The notes beneath the pieces are model-generated. The model saw nothing but the letters and a program-made list of their open reading frames with translations, made no database searches and was not told where the DNA came from. Both the position numbers and the translations under genes were made by a program. Of a stretch of DNA of 16,503 bases, positions 4,392-11,650 are shown one piece after another. Source of the stretch: an uncultured Megamonas sp. (GTDB lineage: Bacteria; Bacillota; Negativicutes; Selenomonadales; Selenomonadaceae); NCBI GenBank assembly GCA_900554895.1, contig USIX01000041.1:1-16503 (forward strand), written 5' to 3'. Position 1 is the stretch's first letter; each line of letters opens with the position of its first letter.

Positions 4392-4747
4392 ATGTATGGT
4401 AAATTAAAACAGATAAAAAAGAGTTCGAAAAAATAAACGTTGAGATACAAGAAAGAAAATTAAACTTTCTCGATATAATGTTACATTATAGCAATAAAGA
4501 TGACGTTGAGGAATTACAAAATAAAATACATGAACGTGAAAAATATATTAATGACTGTAGTGAATTAATAGGAAAATTAGAGATAGTTCTTTTACCCTCA
4601 TACCCAATGAATGATAAAACAAAAGAAAAATGGTTCAATTTAAAAGATGAAATTTGCCAGTTAAAACAAAATTTAGAACAACTTAATGATAAATCTCAAT
4701 CATTAATAACTAATTCATTAACTAGTTTATTCCCTAATAATAGATAG
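4392..4747 (+). CDS. coiled-coil protein, 118 aa if a -1 frameshift occurs at 4415-4421
   Basis: ATG 4392 starts a 14-residue frame (MYGKLKQIKKSSKK, stop 4434-4436). The -1 frame continues without a stop from 4403 to 4747 and is clearly coding: EFEKINVEIQERKLNFLDIM, then a long coiled coil (about residues 25-60), a short loop LLPSYPMND, and a second helix (80-105). The frames join exactly at A_AAA_AAG (4415-4421), with zero-frame codons ATA AAA AAG, the slippery heptamer known from dnaX. So either a programmed -1 shift makes the full protein, or one A was lost or gained in a run. An internal start at ATG 4478 lacks a ribosome site and would drop 36 helical residues. It ends 52 bases before the membrane protein gene and probably works with it. 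Function unknown. Confidence 0.5.
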
Positions 4748-4799
4748 TTTAATAATATACTTGGACTATTTATTATCCATTCGAAAGTAGGTGTTTTTT

Positions 4800-5786
4800 A
4801 TGGACTTAAAAGATAGTATCTATTCATTAATGCGCAAGGAAAACCTTATACCTAATATTGTTGATTCTAATCGTAAATATTGGTTTATTAGAACTCAAGG
4901 TGGTAGTTATTTTGATGAATTTTTCTTAGATGGTTTTGTTGCTATAGGACATGAAGATGTTCCTTGTGTTGCTGAAGCCGACCGAACTGACGATTTAATT
5001 GATAAAATAAAAATTAATCATCCTCAAGCTACACGTATATTAAATCAAGTATACAAATTTTGTAAAGAAATAAAAAAAGGAGATGTTGTTATTATTCCAT
5101 CAGCTTCATCAGCATCATTTGCTTTTGGCTATATAGAAGATGATGATTATTTTAAAGTAAATATCTCTGAAGAAGACATCGATGAAGGTAAATGTAATTT
5201 TTCTCGTAGAAGAAAAACAAATTGGGTTAGAGGTATTCCAAAAAGTCGTGTTGACCCTAAATTATATACTTTTTTTAGAAATCAACAAACTTTATCTTGT
5301 GTTGACGAATACGGAGAATTTATTGAAAGAGCGTTAAATCCTTTTTATATAAAGAATGGTATTGCCCATTTAACATTATCAGTTGAAACTCATGAAAGCC
5401 CGAAGGCGGATGACATTCCTCTATATATGTATGGATTGTTAGCACGGGCTAATGATATTGCTGAAGAATTAAATCTTAATATTGAAGAACGAAATATTCG
5501 GTCACGAATAAATGTCCAATCTGCTGGAATTATTGAATTATTGGGTGACCCTGTATTTATTGGGGTTTTATCTATACTTATAATAGGTTTATTTGGTGGA
5601 AAAGCTACTTTTAGACAAGATAAAGAAAAAACTGAAGCAGAAGTAAGCACAGAGGGCTTGATAGGAGCAATTTTAAAGATTTGGGATAAGTACGCCCAAA
5701 ATAAATCAATTGGTATTGATAAAATGAAAGAAACACAAGAACGTTTGGATATAAAAGACCCACGAGATACACAAAAAAAGGAATAA
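4800..5786 (+). CDS. membrane-anchored protein with EVE/PUA-like N-terminal domain, 328 aa
   Basis: Residues 26-150 resemble the EVE/PUA-like modules placed before Mrr-type restriction domains: KYWFIRTQGGSYFDEFFLDG, VAIG, then KKGDVVIIPSA and NWVRGIP in the expected order. A helical middle follows (200-240). One membrane segment lies at about 252-267 (VFIGVLSILIIGLFGG), and the last 55 residues are charged and cytoplasmic. No nuclease motif is visible. Such modules bind modified bases or nucleotides, so a membrane effector or sensor of phage DNA is conceivable, but this is inference. ATG 4800 was preferred because AGTAGGTG sits six bases upstream. The gene is very AT-rich like the coiled-coil gene before it, and the two probably form one unit. 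Confidence 0.55.
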   Translation: MDLKDSIYSLMRKENLIPNIVDSNRKYWFIRTQGGSYFDEFFLDGFVAIGHEDVPCVAEADRTDDLIDKIKINHPQATRILNQVYKFCKEIKKGDVVIIPSASSASFAFGYIEDDDYFKVNISEEDIDEGKCNFSRRRKTNWVRGIPKSRVDPKLYTFFRNQQTLSCVDEYGEFIERALNPFYIKNGIAHLTLSVETHESPKADDIPLYMYGLLARANDIAEELNLNIEERNIRSRINVQSAGIIELLGDPVFIGVLSILIIGLFGGKATFRQDKEKTEAEVSTEGLIGAILKIWDKYAQNKSIGIDKMKETQERLDIKDPRDTQKKE

Positions 5787-5802
5787 GCATTGCTTATTCC
5801 TT
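5778..5802. terminator. bidirectional terminator between convergent genes
   Basis: AAGGAATAAGCA (5778-5789) and TGCTTATTCCTT (5791-5802) are perfect 12-base arms with a one-base centre, so the real loop opens to a few bases. An A-run precedes it, giving a T-run for leftward transcripts. Confidence 0.6.
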
Positions 5803-6010
5803 AATTAATCTTAATTTTTCTCTTATAAATTAGGTATATGACTAATAGTATACTTAAAACCCATCTATACTGTAATAAAAATTTTTCAGAAACTATTGGA
5901 AAAATCCACCATAGTATTGTTATCATACATGTAAACAGAGAACATATCGCCGCAAAAACGGCAATATATGATATCTTTTTTCGAAAATGAAGAAACACAT
6001 TCCACCACAC
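5801..6010 (-). CDS. small two-helix membrane protein, 69 aa
   Basis: Two hydrophobic segments (about residues 14-37 and 46-62) are separated by a short loop (VSEKFLLQYR), and the ends are basic (FRKK, YKRKIKIN). This gives a hairpin membrane topology with both ends inside. Start is GTG at 6008-6010 with AAGGA nine bases upstream. TATAAT on the minus strand at 6039-6034 could be its -10 box. It converges on the EVE-like gene and shares its terminator. Holin-like or toxin-like roles are possible for such a small hydrophobic protein, but nothing specific identifies it. Confidence 0.5.
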   Translation of the reverse strand: MWWNVFLHFRKKISYIAVFAAICSLFTCMITILWWIFPIVSEKFLLQYRWVLSILLVIYLIYKRKIKIN

Positions 6011-6148
6011 GACGACACATCCTTTCTAAAAAAATTATAATATCCCTATTTTTATATTATCACACATTGATAATTTTTACAATTTGTTTATAAGCTAATT
6101 AACAATATTTTTCTATAATAATTTTACTATAGTAAAGGAGATGTTTTC

Positions 6149-6385
6149 ATGTTCAAATCAACTAAAAAACAAATTGCCATCTTAGTATTATTTTTATTCA
6201 CTTTATTGGCAGCTACAAGCACGGTGCTTGCTACTACATACGTAGGTTCAGCGAAATCCGATAAGTTCCACTATACGGATTGCCGTGCTGCTAAAAGAAT
6301 TAAACAAGGCAACTTAGTTTACTTCTACAGCCGCGAAGAAGCATTGAACGCCGGATACAGTCCATGCGGTATCTGTCATCCGTGA
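6149..6385 (+). CDS. small secreted Cys protein with Ada-like zinc motif, 78 aa
   Basis: An N-terminal signal peptide (KKQIAILVLFLFTLLAATST, cleavage probably after VLA at about residue 28) is followed by a 49-residue module: YVGSAKSDKFHYTDCRAAKR, then VYFYSREEALNAGYSPCGICHP. The C...C..C arrangement with HY.DC and the GYSPCGIC end matches the Ada-type metal-binding fold often attached to secreted nucleases or found alone in exported proteins. Here it is alone. It is therefore probably a periplasmic or exported metal- or DNA-binding protein. AAAGGAG lies nine bases before ATG 6149, and TATAAT at 6114-6119 may be its promoter. Confidence 0.65.
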   Translation: MFKSTKKQIAILVLFLFTLLAATSTVLATTYVGSAKSDKFHYTDCRAAKRIKQGNLVYFYSREEALNAGYSPCGICHP

Positions 6386-6389
6386 TGAG

Positions 6390-6412
6390 TAAGCCACCTT
6401 ATCGGTGGCTTA
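6390..6412 (+). terminator. terminator after the secreted Cys protein
   Basis: TAAGCCACC (6390-6398) pairs with GGTGGCTTA (6404-6412), loop of five bases, four bases after the stop. The T-tract is short (TTATTTA), so read-through to the next gene is possible. Confidence 0.55.
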
Positions 6413-6444
6413 TTTACTATGAATTATTGAAAGAAGTTGATAAT

Positions 6445-7188
6445 ATGGGATTTTTTAGCTTTCGTAAGTCATTTAAAATTCTGCCCGGTGTCCGGCTTAA
6501 TATCGGCAAGAAATCTTCTAGCATTAGCATCGGGCCGCGCGGAGCAAAATTAAATATAAATTCTAAAGGAAGAAAGCGATTGACCACCAGTATCCCGGGA
6601 ACCGGTATATCCTACACACAAAATCTTGATACGCCGAAAAAACGAAAAAGACAAACAAACGTCTCCAGCTTCCAGACAAAGGACTTAGATGAGCCACTAT
6701 CAGAATACTCATTGGCTGATTTCAATATCGATTATATGGCCAAGTTAAAAGAAAAATGGTATACGACTGTAGCTGCAGTGTTTATTTTACTTGTCATCGG
6801 GATATTCTTTCCGTGGATGAATGTCTTCACTATAGTATACATCAGCTTTAAAAGCAGAATTTTTGAGAAATTCAAATCCGCTATTGATACAGAAATACGG
6901 AATACGGAGCTTCTATGTGATGATATGCGACAGCAGGCACAAGACGACAGCTTAGCTTTTATCGCCGAAGCCAAAAAGGAAATGGCCAACTTGCAAAACA
7001 TTTATCTTGACAAGAAAACGACATTGGATGAAATAAAACAGGAAATGAGCAAACTCGTTCCGGAAGATGATAGATTATCCGCCGATGAACAGCAGCTTCT
7101 GACAAATTACCGCCAGCTCACAGCTGAAAATAAAGACATTATGAACATGTCGTTAAACTCATTACTTCAGGAACAACAAAAGCACTAG
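6445..7188 (+). CDS. DUF4236 protein with membrane helix and coiled coil, 247 aa
   Basis: Residues 1-57 are a clear DUF4236 domain: GFFSFRKSFKILPGVRLNIG, then SISIGPRGAKLNI and the end SIPGTGISYTQN. A charged linker leads to one long or two short membrane segments (about 108-140, WYTTVAAVFILLVIGIFFPW). The rest (145-240) is a long coiled coil ending QQLLTNYRQLTAENKDI. DUF4236 proteins are common in phages and mobile elements; the function is unknown. ATG 6445 was chosen because the DUF4236 domain starts exactly there, although its ribosome site (AGAAG) is modest; the upstream open frame reads across a terminator hairpin. Confidence 0.7.
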   Translation: MGFFSFRKSFKILPGVRLNIGKKSSSISIGPRGAKLNINSKGRKRLTTSIPGTGISYTQNLDTPKKRKRQTNVSSFQTKDLDEPLSEYSLADFNIDYMAKLKEKWYTTVAAVFILLVIGIFFPWMNVFTIVYISFKSRIFEKFKSAIDTEIRNTELLCDDMRQQAQDDSLAFIAEAKKEMANLQNIYLDKKTTLDEIKQEMSKLVPEDDRLSADEQQLLTNYRQLTAENKDIMNMSLNSLLQEQQKH

Positions 7189-7206
7189 ATATTCTAGTGC
7201 TTTTTT
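7178..7206 (+). terminator. terminator after the DUF4236 gene
   Basis: Perfect 12-base arms (7178-7189, 7193-7204; core AGCACTAGA/TCTAGTGCT) with a TAT loop and a T-run to 7206. The left arm includes the stop codon. Confidence 0.8.
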
Positions 7207-7208
7207 CA

Positions 7209-7237
7209 TTGACACGGCCGGTTTTTAAATCTATGAT
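7209..7237 (+). promoter_or_regulatory. integrase promoter
   Basis: TTGACA (7209-7214), a 17-base spacer and TATGAT (7232-7237) form a near-consensus promoter. The expected start, about 7244, is the first base of the 19-bp repeat. Confidence 0.7.
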
Positions 7238-7243
7238 TGATTT

Positions 7244-7262
7244 AAGGTAATAGCTAGGCATA
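7244..7262 (+). repeat. 19-bp direct repeat, copy 2
   Basis: Identical to 1278-1296. It covers +1 to +19 of the predicted integrase mRNA and stops just before the AAAGGAG ribosome site, so it could be a shared operator or an RNA-level control site. Confidence 0.8.
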
Positions 7263-7277
7263 GTAAAGGAGAATACT

Positions 7278-8456
7278 ATGGCTAGAATATATAAACAAAA
7301 TAATAAATGGTGTTTTTCTATCAGTAGAACTGAAAGCGGTAAACGCCGCCGTATTGTTCGCGGCGGTTTTCTGCGTGAACGTGATGCCAAGAAAGCCGCC
7401 AGAGAATTTGAGAACAGTTTGGAAAACGGAACGGCCGTTATTCGCTTAAATAATATCACTTTGCATGATTTTATGTATGATGTCTGGTTTGTGTACCACA
7501 AAAATTTTGTTAAAATTTCCACGCAGGTTATTTTGACCGGGGCTATACGGCGTATCGACAGATATTTTTCCGATAAAATTAAATTGAAAGATATCACCGC
7601 CGCCATGTGCATGGATTTTGTAAATCATTTATTCTATGATAAAAAGCTCAGTCGTTCAACCATTACTACGACATTGTCGTGTCTAAAAATGATTTTTAAA
7701 CACGCCTTCATCGTAGAAAAGATAATTGCCGGTAATCCTACGGAATACGTGTTTCTGCCTAAGATGTATTCACAGGATAAGGAACGTATCTTATCTTCTG
7801 ATACGCAAAAGCGGCTTTATCTTGAAAAGAATGAAATTTATGCCTTTCTGTCAGCAGTTCGTCAGGCAAGAAACGCCTTCCCGTTCGTTACGTTTTTTAT
7901 GCTGCTCATCTATACGGGCATGAGAGCCGGTGAAGCACTGGCACTTGAATGGAAAAATGTTGATTTAAATAATAGAGTTATTCATGTAAAATCCACTATT
8001 TATTATAAGCCGGACAATCAATTTTATGTGTATTCACCGAAAACTAAATCAAGTATTCGCGATATAGTGATATCTGATACGCTTCTGAGCGAATTGAAAC
8101 AGTATCGAAAGAAATTTCTCGTGTATAAAATGAAAAATCAAATGCAGTGGATAAATAACGGCTATGATTTTGTATTCGTTTCAAGAACTCAGCCCGGTAA
8201 TCCTATTCGCATGTCGACCGTATCGTCCTGTACGAAACGGCTTGGCAAAAAAATCGGTTTTGCCTCGCTTCATCCGCATATGTTCCGGCACACACATGTT
8301 TCGATACTCGCCGCCGCACAGGTGCCGCTAACCGCCATTAAAGAACGGCTCGGCCACTCAAACGATAAGACGACAGAGCAGATTTATCTGCATATAACGA
8401 AACAATTTAAAGCCGAAACCGCCGATAAATTCGACGCCGCAATGCAAGGTTTTTAA
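7278..8456 (+). CDS. tyrosine recombinase (phage/ICE-type integrase), 392 aa
   Basis: The catalytic set is complete: R216 in YTGMRAGEALALEW, K255/K257 in YSPKTKSSIRDI, H334 and R337 in HPHMFRHTH, H360 in RLGHSN and the nucleophile Y370. Residues 1-50 are an arm-binding domain (YKQNNKWCFSISRTESGKRR and the helix ERDAKKAAREFENSL); 60-150 are the core-binding SAM-like domain. Length is normal for phage and ICE integrases. It catalyses site-specific integration and excision of the element. AAAGGAG precedes ATG 7278. It is the last gene of the element, next to paired GGGCACACA repeats, as expected beside an attachment site. All key residues are present, so it should be active. Confidence 0.95.
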   Translation: MARIYKQNNKWCFSISRTESGKRRRIVRGGFLRERDAKKAAREFENSLENGTAVIRLNNITLHDFMYDVWFVYHKNFVKISTQVILTGAIRRIDRYFSDKIKLKDITAAMCMDFVNHLFYDKKLSRSTITTTLSCLKMIFKHAFIVEKIIAGNPTEYVFLPKMYSQDKERILSSDTQKRLYLEKNEIYAFLSAVRQARNAFPFVTFFMLLIYTGMRAGEALALEWKNVDLNNRVIHVKSTIYYKPDNQFYVYSPKTKSSIRDIVISDTLLSELKQYRKKFLVYKMKNQMQWINNGYDFVFVSRTQPGNPIRMSTVSSCTKRLGKKIGFASLHPHMFRHTHVSILAAAQVPLTAIKERLGHSNDKTTEQIYLHITKQFKAETADKFDAAMQGF

Positions 8457-8460
8457 TTTT

Positions 8461-8481
8461 GGGCACACAGTCGGGCACACA
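8461..8481 (+). repeat. paired GGGCACACA direct repeats, likely integrase arm sites
   Basis: GGGCACACA occurs at 8461-8469 and again at 8473-8481, four bases after the integrase stop, 12 bases apart. Short direct repeats in this place usually bind the integrase arm domain, so the right attachment site should lie close by, at about 8480-8600. No matching core was found near the mnmE fragment. Confidence 0.5.
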
Positions 8482-8521
8482 AGGTTAATATTTTTCACGA
8501 TTTATGTATAAATAAAAAAAT

Positions 8522-8588
8522 AAAGGCTATGCGCAATTAGCCTTTGTTTAGATTGATTTCTAAACGTGCTAATCACGCATAGCCTTTT
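8522..8588. terminator. long three-tier hairpin between integrase and BI-1 gene
   Basis: Three nested stems line up: AAAGGCTATGCG (8522-8533) with 8576-8587, ATTAGC (8536-8541) with GCTAAT (8568-8573), and GTTTAGA (8546-8552) with TCTAAAC (8559-8565). A-rich and T-rich ends flank it, so it can end transcription from both sides (integrase from the left, BI-1 from the right). It is far longer than an ordinary terminator. Confidence 0.65.
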
Positions 8589-8598
8589 ATTTACCGAA

Positions 8599-9327
8599 TT
8601 AATCGTCTCCGCCGAACATGGCAAGTATCATCTGAATAAGTCTCAAGATTTCGATGTAGAGCCATACAAGCGTTAATAATAATCCGAATGCGCAAAAATA
8701 CTCCATGTATTTCGGTGCACCGTAACTTACTGCCTGCTCAATGTTGTCGAAATCCAGCAGAAAATTAAATGCGGCCACACCGGCGATAATGAAGCTGATG
8801 AGTATGCCGAAAATACCGCTTGTCGGCATTAAATGGAAGCCGAACAGAGAAGCAATAATATTAATAAAATAAAATATTGCTACAGCACCTGTCATACTGA
8901 TTATTATGGAACGAACCTGATTTGTTACTTTAATAATCTGCGCTCTCCATAAAAACAGCATTAAAAACATGGTAGCCAGTGTAATTCCCACCGCAATTGC
9001 CGAAATACCGAAATACATTCTTTCAAATTGAGCAGAAATTATTCCCAGTACAGCACCTTCAAATACGGCGTAACCCGGTGTAGTCATCGGAGCCAGATGC
9101 GGTTTGAAACATGTTACGAGCGTGAGCACTACGCCGGCAATCAGACCTAAAATCAATACACCGTAAGCAGCAGAGCTGCCGGCAAGATAGACTCCGGATA
9201 AAACGGCTGAAATAATTGTTACAGCCGTAAGACCGAAGGCTTTTATAAATGTTCCCTTCATCGTAGCCGGAGAATCCGTATATTCGGCTGCCGGTCTACT
9301 GATTATTTTCATAGCAGGATTTGCCAT
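8599..9327 (-). CDS. Bax inhibitor-1 family membrane protein, 242 aa
   Basis: Seven hydrophobic segments fill the protein (about 31-49, 52-72, 84-100, 105-126, 140-161, 170-190, 209-230). MKGTFIKAFGL near residue 23, the motif YAVFEGAVLGIISAQFE at 86-102 and the DF-D-IE ending of helix six (LLDFDNIEQ at 190-198) match the BaxI_1 branch of Bax inhibitor-1/YccA proteins. Relatives form pH-sensitive ion-conducting channels, but the bacterial role is not well known. ATG 9327 has AAGGAG upstream and an extended -10 box (TGATATAAT, minus strand 9385-9377). It is a single-gene unit of the host chromosome. Confidence 0.85.
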   Translation of the reverse strand: MANPAMKIISRPAAEYTDSPATMKGTFIKAFGLTAVTIISAVLSGVYLAGSSAAYGVLILGLIAGVVLTLVTCFKPHLAPMTTPGYAVFEGAVLGIISAQFERMYFGISAIAVGITLATMFLMLFLWRAQIIKVTNQVRSIIISMTGAVAIFYFINIIASLFGFHLMPTSGIFGILISFIIAGVAAFNFLLDFDNIEQAVSYGAPKYMEYFCAFGLLLTLVWLYIEILRLIQMILAMFGGDD

Positions 9328-9376
9328 ATAAAGTCACTCCTTAAATTTTTAAAAATTATTATTTGACTTATTGACT

Positions 9377-9385
9377 ATTATATCA
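9377..9385 (-). promoter_or_regulatory. extended -10 promoter of the BI-1 gene
   Basis: TGATATAAT on the minus strand (9385-9377), 50 bases before the start codon; no good -35 box. Confidence 0.45.
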
Positions 9386-9491
9386 TATTTTTTTGTTAAA
9401 ATATAGGTAATAACCGTCTTTTTCATATTAAATTTTGATTAAAAATTAATATATTATTTGCATAAGTTAATTATATACCAGTTCATGATAA

Positions 9492-9531
9492 AAAAATACA
9501 GCTATCTAAAATCAGATAGCTGTATTTTTAT
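9492..9531 (-). terminator. terminator of the ATPase operon
   Basis: Perfect 16-base arms (9492-9507 and 9514-9529) with a six-base loop, followed by T-runs on both strands. It ends the leftward ATPase operon about 10 bases past the stop codon. Confidence 0.85.
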
Positions 9532-9538
9532 TTATTTA

Positions 9539-11650
9539 TTACTTCAAGAATTTTTGTTTTGCCATTAAAATTCTCGCACTGTTCAATACGACCGCAAGTG
9601 TTGCCGTATTATGAATAATTGCCGCTACGAGAGGATTGATTTTGCCAAGTGCACCGAGCAGCATAGCGGCTGAATTTATTGTAATTGTCGCTGTGAAATT
9701 CTGACGGATAAGGCGCATCGTATTTTGTCCGAGTACCAAAGCATCCATCAATTTTGTCGGGTTATCGGAATTTATCGTGATATCTGAAGACTCCACGGCA
9801 ATATCGGTGCGTCGTCCGCCGAGTGCTACTCCTACATCGGCAAAAGCGAGCGCCGGTGCGTCATTAATCCCGTCACCTACCATCAGTACATGGCCGTTTC
9901 TCTGCAAATAATTGACGATATTAGCTTTATCCTCCGGCAGTATTTCCGCAAAATAACTGTCGATGCCCATTTTCTGAGCTACGGTTGCTGCAACATCTTT
10001 GCTATCGCCTGTGAGCATGACGATTTCATCAATGCCGTGACGACGCATCTGATTGAACGTTTTCTTCATCTGCGGGCGGATTGGGTCATTAATAACGATG
10101 ACGCCCATCAGTTTATTGTCGCGGGCTGCATATAAAATATTATAACCTGCAGGTATGTTTTTGTCTTCAAAATTGTCCAGGCCGCTGACATTGCGGTCTG
10201 TCATAAAATGACGGCTGCCTACAATAATATTGCCGCCCTTGAAGTTCTCGAAATCCGCCACATTGGCTTCCATGCCATGAGCTACAACCGTATCGGAATC
10301 AATATGGTCAGGTACCTGCCAGCCTTTTTCTTCTACATAATTTAAAATAGCCACAGCAAGCGGATGAACGGAATGTATTTCCGCTGAAGCGGCAAGCAGT
10401 ATCAGTTCTTTTTCACAGACTCCTTCAACTGTATATACTGCCGAAATTTTCGGCATGCCGATGGTAATGGTGCCTGTTTTGTCCATTACGACCGTATCTA
10501 TATCGGCAAGGGCTTCTATATAGTTGCCGCCTTTAATTAAAATGCCCTGTTTGGCCGCCGTAGCCACTGCCGCTGAAATTGCTGTCGCCGTGGATAATTT
10601 CAGGCCGCAGGAAAAATCAATAAACAGCAAGTTCAGCACTCTCTGCCAGTCGCGTGTTGCTCCGTAAACGATAGCCGCTCCGATAAAAGAAATCGGTACA
10701 AGCATATTCGCCATTCTGTCGGCAAAATTCTGAACGGGCGCACGACGTGTCTGTGCATCTTCTACAAGATGAACAATACGGGCAAGTGATGTATCATCCC
10801 CCACCTTTTGAACCAGTACAGTAAGCTGACCTCCCTGTACAACTGAGCCGGCGTAAACAACATCGTGTTCACCTTTCATAGCAGGATTGGATTCGCCTGT
10901 AATCGAAGCCTGGTCGATTGCCGCATTGCCGCTTATTACTATGCCGTCAACACAGATTTTTTCACCTGTATGCACGGCAATTACATCGTTCACTTTTATT
11001 TGTTCAATCGGCATTTTTTCTTCATGGCCGTCATCTGCTACGCGCCAGACAAACTGCTGGTCTAGTTTCAGCAGGCTGGAAATATGTTTTCTGGCACGTT
11101 CTGCCGCATAAATTGTAAGCATTTCCGCTACATTGGAAAGTGTCATAAGGCTGAGACTTGATTCCGGTTTGCCGGCAAGAACGGATGCTATAACGGCTGT
11201 AGACGTAAGCGTATCGGCATTGGGCTGACCGTTTTTAATAAGTCCCTCGATACCGCTTCTTATTACATTGCGTGCAATTCCCAGCACAAATAGACTGCGT
11301 GCGATTTTAAGGCTTACATATGCCTGCGGAGCAAATTTTTTCAATGCCTGAAGCCCGACAAAACCGACAAGCGATATGATTGCATCGCGTTTGTATGCGT
11401 TCAATTCCTCACTGATATTTTTCTGTGCGGGCATTTTAGGAACTGTCGGCGCAACATTATAACCCATAGCCGCATAAACGGCTGATTTATCAACATTGTC
11501 CTTATAAAATACCTGTACGGCACTAGGATAAAATCTGACTAATACAACATTTTTTATGCTGTATATTTTCATTTTTAAATTATTTCTTTGTATAGGATTT
11601 AAATGCTTTGCCAAAGGAAATCGATAAAAATTCAGTGTTAATTTATCCAT
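9539..11650 (-). CDS. P1B-type metal-transporting ATPase, P1B-6/FezB-like, 703 aa
   Basis: All P-type motifs are present: TGES at 251-254, DKTGT at 390-394 (phosphorylated D390), HP at 429-430, GDGINDAPA at 592-600, and the P1B ending HNTATLAVVLNS at 680-691. The TM4 metal motif is SCG (347-349, FSCGLKLSTAT) instead of CPC, SPC or TPC, so this is not a copper or zinc pump of the common kinds. The N-terminus (25-65) is a degenerate HMA-like fold without CxxC. Together with two HMA-like partners and FeoAB next door, iron is the likely substrate. As I recall, FezB of ferrosome clusters is a P1B-6 ATPase with such features. It overlaps the previous gene by one base (TAATG), so the two are translated together. 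Confidence 0.8.
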   Translation of the reverse strand: MDKLTLNFYRFPLAKHLNPIQRNNLKMKIYSIKNVVLVRFYPSAVQVFYKDNVDKSAVYAAMGYNVAPTVPKMPAQKNISEELNAYKRDAIISLVGFVGLQALKKFAPQAYVSLKIARSLFVLGIARNVIRSGIEGLIKNGQPNADTLTSTAVIASVLAGKPESSLSLMTLSNVAEMLTIYAAERARKHISSLLKLDQQFVWRVADDGHEEKMPIEQIKVNDVIAVHTGEKICVDGIVISGNAAIDQASITGESNPAMKGEHDVVYAGSVVQGGQLTVLVQKVGDDTSLARIVHLVEDAQTRRAPVQNFADRMANMLVPISFIGAAIVYGATRDWQRVLNLLFIDFSCGLKLSTATAISAAVATAAKQGILIKGGNYIEALADIDTVVMDKTGTITIGMPKISAVYTVEGVCEKELILLAASAEIHSVHPLAVAILNYVEEKGWQVPDHIDSDTVVAHGMEANVADFENFKGGNIIVGSRHFMTDRNVSGLDNFEDKNIPAGYNILYAARDNKLMGVIVINDPIRPQMKKTFNQMRRHGIDEIVMLTGDSKDVAATVAQKMGIDSYFAEILPEDKANIVNYLQRNGHVLMVGDGINDAPALAFADVGVALGGRRTDIAVESSDITINSDNPTKLMDALVLGQNTMRLIRQNFTATITINSAAMLLGALGKINPLVAAIIHNTATLAVVLNSARILMAKQKFLK

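Noticed and set aside
6364..6444. Upstream extension of the DUF4236 protein
   Set aside because: It runs through a terminator hairpin and adds nothing domain-like; ATG 6445 begins exactly at the domain.
1278..7262. The 19-bp direct repeats as attachment-site cores of an element of about 6 kb
   Set aside because: The integrase would lie just outside the repeats, and both copies fit promoter control positions. Kept only as an alternative.
8457..8598. tRNA gene as integration target at the element end
   Set aside because: No cloverleaf, no CCA end and no T-loop signature; the region folds as a long hairpin instead.
9539..11650. Copper or zinc exporter
   Set aside because: TM4 has SCG rather than CPC, and there is no CxxC in the N-terminal domain or in the partner proteins.
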